A stretch of DNA of 64,000 nucleotides from NCBI RefSeq assembly GCF_014356525.2, contig NC_052514.1, forward strand, positions 313,018-377,017, read 5' to 3'. Position 1 is the stretch's first letter. Each line of letters starts with the position of its first letter. The position numbers were made by a program, and so were the translations under genes. Under the pieces are notes generated by a model. That model was not told where the DNA came from. It was given only the letters and a program-made list of their open reading frames with translations, and made no database searches. The stretch is from Nilaparvata lugens (Eukaryota; Arthropoda; Insecta; Hemiptera; Delphacidae). Shown in pieces: positions 35,196-44,577 of this stretch.

Positions 35196-35307
35196 CTCAA
35201 ATAACACCGTGGACACCGTGGAGCCTTCGTCGCCATTCGTCACTCCACGCAAGGAGAAGAAAATCTACCGATGTCTCATCTGTCGGGAGGAGTCACCCCT
35301 CAAAAAG
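35196..35307 (+). CDS. e(y)3: e(y)3/SAYP coding exon 4: first half of Cys/His domain
   Basis: Acceptor 'ttattttctacag' at 35195 and donor GTAGGT at 35308. Reading phase 2 at the start and phase 0 at the end, it gives SNNTVDTVEPSSPFVTPRKE and then KKIYRCLICREESPLKK. The CLIC pair (C-x2-C) opens a probable zinc-binding domain completed in the next exon by YHRNC. The required entry phase does not match the donor at 20963. Exon quality (GC, codon pattern, splice sites) is otherwise good. Confidence 0.85.
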
Positions 35308-35364
35308 GTAGGTCTCCTCCATCAATCAATAATACTTCATTGCCATTCATTGCCATAAAACACA

Positions 35365-35500
35365 AAGTGCCGGGTGCACAGACGCCGGTTGAATTTTAAT
35401 CGTGATTAATTCCACTAGAACCAATCAGAGAAGCCGTCTTTTCAAAAAAGCCTTCTCTGATAGGCTCTCGTGGAATTGATCACGATTAAAATTTGCAGTG
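35365..35500. mobile_element. Family D fragment
   Basis: 'gccgggtgcacagacgccgg' on the left and a core hairpin pairing 'agaaccaatcagagaag' with 'cttctctgataggctct'. The right terminus is missing after 'gattaaaatt'. Confidence 0.75.
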
Positions 35501-35605
35501 TGGATAGCAAAACCAACGTGGCCAAGCTTACCAGGCTGGGCCAACGTAGGGACTAGGCATTAGGTTTTGATGTCGTACTTCTTAATGATCATATTAGTCA
35601 TATTA

Positions 35606-36470
35606 GGGTACGTTTATGTCGGAGCTGTGATAAACGATCCTAGCAACGATGAGAGAAGCGATGCTATTAGGGAGTAGCGCTCAGCTTCTGCTTAAAGCTT
35701 GATTCGTGAGTTCATGTATTGAAAAACCAATTTGTGTATGCTATAATGAGTGATTCTGATGAAGATTTTATTTTTGCATCGAATACAGTAAAGCATTACT
35801 AGGTTGTAGAGAACGTGAATATTATGCACATCCTATCAATGTGGAGAGGAATGTATTTGGGGAGTATCATCATTTGTGTATAAAGATTTAAGACAGCATC
35901 CAAAAAAATGTTTTGACTATATGAGAATGGTAATAGAAACTTTCGACCACATTTTGACGAGAGTTTCCAATAATCTCCAAAAGGACTGGAATAATTATCA
36001 CATAAGTCCTATCATGGCAGAGGAGCGATTAATGCTAACATTAAAGGTAAGTAGGTTTATACAAGAAAGTTATATTCTTTGATAAAATAGAAACAATTGA
36101 ATTTATTCTTGAAATGCATACATCAAGGTCTATATTATGTTTCATTATTATCATTGACAATAAGATAGAATTTTGTAATTGAATAAGAAATAGTTTAATA
36201 AAGTAAAGAAAATGTCACTTGCTTACGAAACTCCACATATAAATCAACCCAAATCATGAAAAAATATTGGTCCATGTTTGTACTTTGTATTCTACAACTC
36301 GATACCAGCTTCGAAAATGAACCGAGCCATTATCGATGGTCAGGACCCAAGATCGATTTTCATCGCAGCTCAGACATAAACAGGCCTATTAGAAAGCACG
36401 TTGGTATTATCTACGCGCTGCTAGAATCGCAGCTTTTATCACTAATCGCAGCTCCGACATAAACGTACCC
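35606..36470 (+). mobile_element. Decayed PIF/Harbinger transposon with HARBI1-like fragment
   Basis: Ends GGGTACGTTTATGTCGGAGC and 'gctccgacataaacgtaccc' give TIRs of about 30 bp. The frame from 35876 reads KDLRQHPKKCFDYMRM, then VIETFDHILTRVSNNLQKDW and NNYHISPIMAEERLMLTLK. This is the N-terminal signature of HARBI1-type nucleases, ahead of the DDE domain. It stops being homologous at a GTAAGT (36048), possibly an intron donor. No DDE core remains. It is flanked by TTA and by longer 24-bp direct repeats (35582-35605 and 36471-36494). Confidence 0.82.
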
Positions 36471-36630
36471 TTAATGATCATATTAGTCATATTATATCGT
36501 ACAGTACGCGGCCCATAGCTTTGCCTCAATCTAGTGACTTTGAAACGGCATATAGACAGGGTATGATTCGCGGGGTAATATTCACGGTTTTACAAAAACA
36601 TCAGTCTTCAGAGACCCTAGATCTCTGTTG

Positions 36631-36865
36631 TGAAGTCCAAGTTATAATGGCAGTGTTTGATTAGCTATGGTGTTGCTATCCTTGTCTATTATTCAACAAA
36701 GCAGATTGCGCTATCTCTTTCTCGCTTTGCTCTGTTGCCAGATCGTCTTTTAACAATGTAGAATTAATAATTAATTAACAAAATATTTCATCTTATTCAT
36801 GAAAATTCATTAAGGAAATTATTGAAAAATATAATTTCCGGATTTATTAAATATATTTGATTATT
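36631..36865. mobile_element. Family C left part, interrupted by a tandem array
   Basis: 'tgtgaagtccaagttataat' then 'ggcagtgtttgattagctat' and 'ctttgctctgttgccagatc'. The sequence turns into the 86-bp array at about 36870; no right terminus is seen before it. Confidence 0.7.
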
Positions 36866-36869
36866 TTCT

Positions 36870-37450
36870 GTTGCAACATGTTGCTTTTGAGAAGATACAA
36901 AAGAGCATCTGTTGCTTATGGCAAGCATTAAAGCTCCGTGTGTATCTTATCGGATGCAACACGTTGCTATTGAAAAGATACAAAAGAGCATCTGTTGCTT
37001 ATGGGAAGATACATTAAAGCTCCTTGTGTATCTTTTCTGTTGCTTTTGAGAAGATACAAAAGAGCATCTGTTGCTTATGGAAAGATACATTAAAGCTCCT
37101 TGTGTATCTTTTCGGATGCAACACTTTGCTTTAGAAAAAATACAAAAGAGCATCTGTTGCTTATGGAAAGATACATTAAAGCTCCTTGTGTATCTTTTCG
37201 CATGCAACACGTTGCTTTAGAGAAGATACAAAAGAGCATCTGTTGCTTATGGAAAGATACATTAAAGCTCCTTGTGTATCTTTTCTGTTGCAACACGTTG
37301 CTTTTGAGAATATACAAAAGAGCATCTGTTGCTTATGGAAAGATACTACAGCTCCTTGTGTATCTATGTATCTTATCGGATGCAACACGTTGCTTTTGAT
37401 AAGATACAAAAGAGCATCTGTTGCTTATGGAAAGATACATATTCAAAAAT
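36870..37450. repeat. Tandem array of a 77-89-bp unit, seven copies
   Basis: Each unit contains 'aaaagagcatctgttgctta', 'gatacattaaagctccttgt' and 'gatgcaacacgttgcttt'. Unit anchors are near 36898, 36979, 37056, 37142, 37228, 37316 and 37405. The unit is open in several frames on both strands, which yields overlapping 75-99-codon ORFs that are not genes. The tail 'tgtttttgaacgggtaatat' recurs at 62277. Confidence 0.92.
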
Positions 37451-37530
37451 GTTGGATGTTTTTGAACGGGTAATATTGTAGTCTAGTGGCCCTCCGCCGA
37501 TAGGCAAAGCTACAGGACCCGGACTGTAAC

Positions 37531-38533
37531 TATAGTGAGGTCCACGTTATAATGGCTGTGTTTTATGAGCAATGGCATTGCTATACTTGTCTATCATTCA
37601 ACAAAGCAGATAGCGCTATATCTTTCTCGCTTTGCTCTGTTGCCTGATCGTCTTCAAACAATGTAAATGAATAATTAATCAACAAAATATTTCATCTTAA
37701 ATCTTAACTATGTAAATTCATTATAAAATATAATTTCTTGTTTAATAAAATATAATTGATTATTTTAAACGAGCATGAACAGTTAATATTACATTAATAA
37801 ACCTGTATCAGCTACCGTCTGTAGAAGGCATTGACAAGACAGAGGTTCATAAAATAAATACAATTTTATTGTCAGCCAGCCAAAAAAGCACAAGACAAAG
37901 TCACACAAATAGAACATGAAATAGACAGTCACACATTAAGAGACACATTTCTACTATTACATTGCTATTTATATTACATTTCCAAATATTACAAATAACA
38001 AAGACAATATTACAAAATTAAGTAATTAAGCAGACACATTAAGCATTAAGAGACACATTGTTACTATTACATTGCTATTTATATTATATTTCCAAATATT
38101 ACAAGTAACAAAGACAATATTACAAAATTAAGTAATTAAGCAGCTAGTTCATACGTGCTAACAATAAGAATTAAGGTATGCTGATTCTGCTCTCGTAAAA
38201 TTAAAAATTTATAATAAGGATTGTTTGCCAGCCAATTGTGCACCTTTAATTTGAACTATTGTTTAATTGTCTATTGTTTCTGGTATTAACACAGTGAACA
38301 GTATTTCTTAATTGATAACGATGCAGATTCTCCTTAGTGTATAACAAAACAGAATATATGTACTGATTTATTACTGTCAGAATTTTATTATTTATGAATA
38401 AAGGCCTACAGTGTTCTAAATAAGGTGATTCCGTGATTATTCGCATGGCTTTTTTTTGTAGCAGGAGAATATCGTTCGGCAACGTTGTTCTCCTATCTTT
38501 CTCCACTGCCATTATAACGTGAACCTCATTATA
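37531..38533. mobile_element. Family C element carrying a LINE insertion
   Basis: Left TATAGTGAGGTCCACGTTAT, right 'cattataacgtgaacctcat' then 'tata'. The interior matches 43246-43635 up to 'attgacaagacagagg' (37845) and resumes at 'ggcaacgttgttctcctatc' (38478). The 630 bp between are a retrotransposon fragment on the opposite strand. Confidence 0.88.
37848..38478 (-). mobile_element. 5'-truncated LINE fragment on the minus strand
   Basis: Minus-strand translation gives LLLQKKAMRIITESPYLEHC and then RPLFINNKILTVINQYIYSV. This matches the C-terminal part of the LINE protein at 44606-45505 (LQERAARIITASDYRAHCKP). A direct repeat of about 90 bp ('taagagacacatttctacta' at 37938 and 'taagagacacattgttacta' at 38047) lies in its 3' UTR. 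Confidence 0.85.
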
Positions 38534-38660
38534 GATATGGTTATTTTGAGTTTTGTATAATTATGAAATTCTTTACATGTTCTAGAAAAATGTTAATGAA
38601 TGAAAATGCAAATGAAGAATTTGATTTGACAAACCTAACCTAACCTCCCCTTTGAAACAG

Positions 38661-38938
38661 CTGACCAGCCCCCTGGACCACCGTAGCTGGCGAGTTCTCT
38701 ATCAGGCGGCCATTGTTCGCGGTCACGAGGAGATCATCAACCTCACGCAGAACCTAAGCGACTCCATCCCCACCGGCATCCTCTACCACCGCAACTGTCG
38801 TTCGGAGTTCACTCATAAGAAGACACTAGCCAAGCTCACCGACTGTCCACTGCCTGAGGATGGCCACCAAATCAGTCATCATCACCAATCGTCGCCAATC
38901 ATCAAGAGTACGGGCGCCGAGAATGTCAACCCCAACAC
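38661..38938 (+). CDS. e(y)3: e(y)3/SAYP coding exon 5: second half of Cys/His domain
   Basis: Acceptor 'tttgaaacag' at 38660, phase 0; donor GTAAGT at 38939, phase 2. It reads LTSPLDHRSWRVLYQAAIVR and GHEEIINLTQNLSDSIPTG, then ILYHRNCRSEFTHKKTLAKL. Together with CLIC in the previous exon this forms C-x2-C ... H-x2-C ... FTHKK. I associate that layout with uncharacterised insect and cnidarian proteins, many transposon-linked; this is from memory and untested. After it comes a His/Ser-rich linker (HQISHHHQSSPI) leading into the SAY domain exon. Confidence 0.9.
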
Positions 38939-38949
38939 GTAAGTGTATA

Positions 38950-39290
38950 CGTTTCTCAACATTTTGTGAGCATTCGCGAACGTTTTTTGACATTCGTGAA
39001 CAATCATTAACATTTGTGAACACTTGTAAACATTTGTTAGCATTCGAAAACATTCCTGAACGTTCGTGAACATTCGTGAACGCTCGTGAACATTCGTGAA
39101 CAATCGTTAACATCCGTGAACATCTCTTAACATTTACACTGTCTTCAAAAATGTTTCCACTGAAGATGATGCCAATATGGCGTTGAAACTCGAGTCTGGT
39201 TTTAAAAAAACTTATTTTTGTGGATTTGTGTAATAACTTTTTCTTAACATTCGTGAACATTTGTTAACGTTCGTAAACATTCGTTTTCAA
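38950..39290. repeat. Degenerate minisatellite of an 11-12-bp unit (gaacattcgt)
   Basis: At 38956-39130 and again at 39244-39290, units of 'gaacattcgt' type repeat with many variants. The two blocks are separated by a 105-bp insert containing 'ccactgaagatgatgccaat'. It starts 15 bases after the exon donor. Confidence 0.8.
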
Positions 39291-39468
39291 AGTCATTTTA
39301 TTTTTGAAATTAAACTAGACGGGCCCTTAATAGCTTAAGGAATTATGTTATCTTTGAAATCAAACTAAACGAGCCTTGTATAAAGCAAAGCGCCAAACTA
39401 TTTTGTAAATTTGTAGTCGTACATATTATGTGATAGGTGCATGTACTGTAAGCCTCAACTCACACTAA

Positions 39469-40495
39469 GGCTAGCTTTACATGCTTTCGGTTTCATTCGA
39501 TTCGGTTCGTTTTCGGTTCGGTTCGGGTTCGTTAGGCTAGCTTCACACGCTTTCGGTTTCATTCGGTTCGGTTCGTTTTCGGTTCGGTTCGGCTCGTTAC
39601 CGAAAACGAATGAGGCTTTCATACATGTCAGTTTTAATTCGTACGGTTCTAATTAGGTATTTTCTTCTCAATCACAGCTGTGTTTGGATTTTCACAGTTC
39701 ATGCTGGTATCTTTAAATATAACAGTTGGTGTCAAATTGTAAGATGTTATTTCTTGTACAACAAAATTTTAAAGTTAATTAAAAATGTGAATTATTTAAA
39801 TAGTTTCTTTTTGATTATGTTAATTTTGGAAGTTCAGAGAGATTATTTTTTTAATTGAAAATTTGTTCCTTGTTTTGACACATGGTATAAAAAACTTTAT
39901 CTCCTCTCTCCATTGATGAAATCATGTAATATTCGTGGAAAAATATGAGAAATAAAAATTCTCATCAAGTTTTAATTTATATCTTTCATATTTTTATAGC
40001 AAACTATTCATTGAGAAAAAATGTTTCTGTGAACTAACAGAAATGAATTGACAATATGATTTTGACTTGGATAATTTTGAAACAGATAATCACGATATCA
40101 GGTTAAAATAAAAACAGAGAAGGCAAGCGTGTGTAAAAGTCTTTGTTTTTTTCAGTTTCCCTAGCAACGAATTCGAATATAATGAAACCTATTCGTGTCG
40201 ATGGGGCGTTTGGTGCTATGCGGTTGCTATTCGGTACCGAATTCAAACCGAATCATCGTTTCACACTTATCGGAATTTGCCGAAAACGAAACGAACCGAA
40301 CCGAAAGTGTGTGAAAGTAGCCTCTCGCTAGCAACGAATTGAAACCTGATGGAATTTATTAGAGTCAAGTGGGCGTTCGGTTCTATGCGGTTTCTATTCG
40401 GTACCGAATTCAAACCGAATCATCGTTTCACACTTATCGGAATTTGCCGAAAACGAATCGAAAACGAAACGAACCGAATGAGTGTGAAACTAGCC
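39469..40495. mobile_element. Family F TIR element, TAA target duplication
   Basis: Left GGCTAGCTTTACATGCTTTC, right 'gaatgagtgtgaaactagcc', flanked by TAA (39466-39468 and 40496-40498). Both ends are doubled: an inner left end at 39534 (TTAGGCTAGCTTCACACGC) and an inner right end near 40320 ('gtgtgtgaaagtagcc'). This indicates one copy inside another. Rich in 'ggttcggttc'. No transposase ORF. Confidence 0.85.
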
Positions 40496-40498
40496 TAA

Positions 40499-41100
40499 GG
40501 CTAAACTCACGCGACACGTCAAGTCGAGAAAAGACTGCTACTCTAGTATCTTAAATGGTGACGCTCAGACCAATCGATTCTAATCTCCGCGACCTCACAA
40601 CTGTGAGAATGAGTCGAGCATCGACTTGAGTTGCGTAGTAAGCTTACTTACTACTTAAGTTTGCATTTTTAATGAAAGTGAGGTTATCTTATATGAAAGT
40701 GATGTTTTATCATTTTAGATAAGACAATAATAATAATAATATAAGACATTATATTTATATTACATAATTATTATAAAATTTATTACATGCGAAGTAGTGA
40801 AGAGTTGGATATTATATTTTTAATAAATTAAGGTTAGAAATGGAGTATCATGGAACTGAAGTAGTGACACTGAGCAAAAATTCGTAAGGTCGAGAGACTG
40901 GAGTGTCCTCGACTGGAGTCGTACGATTTGAGTCGAGATAGTGTGACTCAGGTGGAGAAGAGACTCGACTCTAGTCGAGAGCATGTGTTCCAAATGGTGA
41001 CACTCAGACCAGTCGATTCTAGTCTCCGCGACGTTACACATGCTCTCGACTAGAGTCGAGTCTCTTCTCGACCTGAGTCGCGTAAGTGTGAGTTGAGCGT
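40499..41100. mobile_element. Family E long element
   Basis: Left GGCTAAACTCACGCGACACG, right 'gtgtgagttgagcg', with TAA at both edges (40496-40498 and 41101-41103). The interior shares 'gaaagtgaggttat' and 'aatggagtatcatggaactg' with 19610-19790, and a right-hand palindrome around 'gagaagagactcgactctag'. Confidence 0.83.
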
Positions 41101-41209
41101 AAGACGGGCTACTAACGACAGGACAAGTGTGTTGAACAGGTGTGAACACACTATTTGATATACATGTTGTGTCATCAACGAAAGTCTACGAACAAAATTG
41201 GTTTTTGAA

Positions 41210-41888
41210 TCTTCGGTGAGTGTATGTGCGTCTGTGTACACGATATCTCATCTCCCAATTAACGGAATGACTTGAAATTTAGAACTTAAGGTCCTTCCCC
41301 TATAAGGATCCGACACGAACAATTTCGAACAAATCCAATTCAAGATGGCGGCTAAAATGGCGAAAATGTTGTCAAAAACAGGGTTTTTCGCGATTTTCTC
41401 GAAAACGGCTCCAACGATTTTGATCAAATTTATACCTAAAATAATCATTGATAAGTTCTATCAACTGCCACAAGTCCCATATCTGTAAAAATTCCAGGAG
41501 TTCCGCCCCATCAATGCAAAGTGTGATTTTAGATTCCCAATTATCAGGCTTCAGATACAATTTAAACACAAAAATTTAAGTGGAAAAGATTGAGCATAAA
41601 GATCTCTGCAATTAATGTTCAGTGACATTTTCATCTAAAATTGGAAATAAGCTCGAAATTCGAGAAAATGTGTTTATTCAATAATGCAAACTGTTGGCAA
41701 CTGTTGATTCTATTAAATCATTCACTTTGAAGAGATAGCAGACTTCTTGTGTCTCCAGCGTTATTGTCCTGTCACCAGCTGGCAGATCTTCGAATAGTAG
41801 ACTTGAGATGCGCGTGTACACTAGCGTCAGGTGATAAATTATCATAACGGCAAGGAAAGTTGTGTGAGTGCGCCACACCAGATTTTTT
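41210..41888 (+). mobile_element. Family G copy, 5'-truncated
   Basis: From 'gtgagtgtatgtgcgtctgt' through 'cttgaaatttagaacttaag' and 'ttctcgaaaacggctccaac' to 'gcaaggaaagttgtgtgagt' and 'gcgccacaccagatttttt'. It lacks the ACTTTCCTTGCC start and the TG tract. Confidence 0.8.
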
Positions 41889-42267
41889 GTTGTTTTATTC
41901 GCTGCTCTATTTGAGGCTCAAATTATTTCTGTATCACAGTTTGTAATTTTTCAGAAGTTCATTCATTTTTATTGCTTGTCCAATTGATGTTAGAAGCTGC
42001 TGGCGAACAGCTGGTTTTTGTTTAAAGCATTTTGTCTGAATGTCGTTTTCGTTGGAGACTTGTTCGTTCAAAAATGTTCAACACACTTGAGTGGCCGGTC
42101 TAACTCGCATTACCTCTGTACGTAGGTAAAGCAATGGGAAATAAATGTTGGTATCCACAATAATTGTATGTTATAAATGTATGAATATAAATATTATTAT
42201 ATTCTCCATAGAAATCTTGGACTGCTTACGTACAGAACGGAATCGATTAATAGGGTGACTAAAATAA
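41889..42267. other. Intron DNA, no recognised features
   Basis: No gene or repeat visible. Confidence 0.4.
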
Positions 42268-42480
42268 TGTTGGTTGCACATAAGCCGGTTGAATTTTAAT
42301 CGTGATTAATTTCACGAGAACCAATCAGAGAAGCCGTCTTTTAAAAAGGTCTTGTTTGATTACTTCTCATGAAATTAATCACGATTAAAATTTAGACCTT
42401 TTTGAAAAGACGGCTTCTCTGATTGGTTCTCGTGAAATTAATCACGATTAAAATGTAACCAACTTTTGTGCAACCGGACT
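42268..42480. mobile_element. Family D element, TAA target duplication
   Basis: Left TGTTGGTTGCACATAAGCCG, right 'caacttttgtgcaaccggact', flanked by TAA (42265-42267 and 42481-42483). The 'gagaaccaatcagagaagcc' hairpin arms are partly duplicated, so three arm-like blocks occur. Confidence 0.85.
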
Positions 42481-42492
42481 TAACATGCGGTT

Positions 42493-43040
42493 AATGGCCG
42501 GGACACACATAACCGCACCGAGCCCGCGCCTTTGTACGGCCGAGTGTCGGACGAAATACGGCGAGTGAGAAAACAAATGCTTTCAAACGTGTAGGGACAC
42601 ATTCTACCGCACCGCGTCAACACCGTCACCATGTTTGTTGACTGAGCCGTGCCCGCGCCGTCACCGACTAGTTGAGTTTACTTTTTGACGGTGCGGCCTC
42701 GTGTAACATGGAGAGTGAAAAACTTATTGAAGAGAAAATTTTTCAGTTTTGTACGATCAAAGTAATGAGAAATATCGAATTTTTGAAAACATTATTGAGA
42801 TCACACTCAGAGATCAGAACACAGTAGTACAGTGTGAAAATCTCATAATATTTAAGAATTTCACATAATTTGAATAGTTTTCTGATCACATTCAGAATCA
42901 GACGACAGTAGCACTACAGAACTGAGACACTGCTGCCGCTCGGCTGTCGCACGGATATGTGTGTTCTCCTACCATCATCACCGTGTCACGGACGTAGCTC
43001 GGCCGTATGTCGGCGCGTGCTCGGTGCGGAAACAGCAGTT
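42493..43040. mobile_element. GC-rich TIR element
   Basis: The left region has 'aaccgcaccgagcccgcgcc' and the right region 'ggcgcgtgctcggtgcgg', an inverted pair. Both flanks are GC-rich ('cggccgagtgtcgg' and 'cggccgtatgtcgg') around an AT-rich centre. Exact edges and target duplication are unclear. It resembles 30026-30262 in composition. Confidence 0.65.
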
Positions 43041-43245
43041 GCTTTTTACAACATGCAAAGTTGAATGGTTTTGTTGGTGCACGTTATAATGTCAGTGATA
43101 AAGATAAGACAATATCTTATCTGTCGATAACGTAAACCTCGCTATAAAATGAAAAGTTAACAAACTTCAAGACAAAACTCAATCGACCATATTGAGGCAA
43201 AACGCTGCAATGCATGATGGGGTTGTGAGTTTTGATCTCTTGTTA

Positions 43246-43635
43246 TATAGTGAGGTCCACGTTATAATGGCAGTGTTTGATTAGCAATGTTATTGCTATC
43301 CTTGTCTATCTTTCAATAAAGAAAATAGTGCTATCTCTTTCTCGCTTTGCTCTGTTGTCAGATCGTCTTTTAACTGATTATTAACTAACAAAAAATTTCA
43401 TCTCAATTATGAAAATTTACTACGAAATTATTGAAAAATATTATTTCTTCCTTTATAAAATATAATTAATTATTTTAAACGAGAATGAACAGTTAATATT
43501 ACATCAATAAACCTGTATCAGCTACCGTCTATAGAAGGCATTGACAAGACAGAGGTTAGGCAACGTTGTTGTCCTATTCAAATTCAAATTCCGATTCATC
43601 TTTCTACACTGCCTTTATAACGTGGACCTCACTAT
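43246..43635. mobile_element. Family C element, complete 390-bp copy
   Basis: TATAGTGAGGTCCACGTTAT to 'ataacgtggacctcactata'. It contains 'ggcattgacaagacagaggt' and 'cgagaatgaacagttaatat'. The best uninterrupted reference for the family in this window. Confidence 0.93.
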
Positions 43636-43790
43636 AGAAGTTGCTGAAGTCGAATATTATAAATAATTTTCCAATTTAAAACCAGCTGATTTCAACCATC
43701 CATTATTGTCTATGCTTTCACGCTTCCATTTCCTCATTCTCTCTCTATCCATTCTTCTATCAATTTTCATTCTCCATCCATTCGTTTCAG

Positions 43791-44008
43791 ACCGAAGGAA
43801 GTGCGAATGGTGGAAGGCACAATCACCGAGTACGAGTGGCCGCTCCAAGGCGGGGAGCTGTACATGATTCAAGAGCAGGTTTCCGACTTCCTTGAAATCA
43901 CCAGCTTCAAACGCAAATATCCGGATATCTTCAGGAGAACCGTGGAGACTGAAGAGAAGGCGTACCTCAGAGAGAACGGGCTCGTTTCGGAAGCGCATTG
44001 TGATCTGG
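43791..44008 (+). CDS. e(y)3: e(y)3/SAYP coding exon 6: SAY domain, first part
   Basis: Acceptor 'ccattcgtttcag' at 43790 (phase 2); exit in phase 1 at GTAATT (44009). The protein reads TPKEVRMVEGTITEYEWPLQ, GGELYMIQEQVSDFLEITSF, KRKYPDIFRRTVETEEKAYL and RENGLVSEAHCDLG. This is the hallmark of the SAY (supporter of activation of yellow) domain of SAYP/PHF10: E-Y-E-W-P, Y-M-x-Q-E-Q-V, S-F-K-R-K-Y-P-D and K-x-Y-L-R-E all match the family as I know it. The SAY domain assembles SAYP into PBAP and contacts TFIID in flies. This exon makes the gene assignment firm. Confidence 0.95.
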
Positions 44009-44078
44009 GTAATTATCCGAATATTTTATTTCCACCAATAGTTATGCCAATAATTTTTACCTATAGTTATATCAATTA

Positions 44079-44229
44079 GGACCGTTTGCACAGTCAAAGC
44101 TTAAACTAAATTTAATCAGCTGGTGGCTTTTCACTAAAAATGAACCACATCATAACAAACGAGACTTGATATGGATTTAATCCAGTTTAAAATGAAATTT
44201 AGTTTAAACTGTCACTGTGCAAACGGCAG
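44079..44229. mobile_element. 151-bp hairpin MITE, TTA target duplication
   Basis: Left GGACCGTTTGCACAGTCAAA, right 'gtcactgtgcaaacggcag', flanked by TTA (44076-44078 and 44230-44232). Arms also pair 'aaactaaatttaatc' with 'gaaatttagttt'. It is a distant cousin of family D. Confidence 0.85.
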
Positions 44230-44390
44230 TTAAAGTTATTGCAACAAATAGATATGACTTTTATTTACACTTTACAATTGAAGTGATGTGGGCGAAGCTA
44301 AGGCAATAAGAGCCCCTTCTTTCACTTATGGAAGTATGGAATGTGCGTTAATGAAATCAGAATAAACAATCAAACTAAATTGCAAATTAA

Positions 44391-44507
44391 TATAGTGAGG
44401 TCCACGTTATAATGTGCAGTGGAGAAAGATAGGTGAACAGTGTTGCTGATTATCTGCCTTGCCAATGCCTTCTATGGAAGATAACTGATACCAGTATATC
44501 TGATTTG
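44391..44507. mobile_element. Family C left end, broken by family D
   Basis: TATAGTGAGGTCCACGTTAT, then 'gtgcagtggagaaagatagg' and 'aatgccttctatggaagata'. It stops where a family-D left end begins. Confidence 0.8.
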
Positions 44508-44577
44508 CCGGCTGCACAAAAACCGGTTGAATTTTAATCGTGATTTATTCCACGAGAACCAATCACAGAAGCCTTCT
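44508..44577. mobile_element. Family D left end, broken by a LINE
   Basis: 'gccggctgcacaaaaaccgg' followed by 'ttgaattttaatcgtgattt' and 'cacgagaaccaatcacagaa'. The hairpin's second arm is absent; LINE coding sequence follows. Confidence 0.78.

Noticed and set aside
35876..36082. Host HARBI1 gene exon
   Set aside because: It lies between transposon inverted repeats, has no DDE core and is inside an intron of another gene on the same strand. It is a decayed transposon piece.
38826..39260. 144-codon minus-strand ORF (MFTNV-type repeats)
   Set aside because: It is antisense to exon 5 and then reads through a minisatellite; periodic words come from the 11-12-bp repeat.
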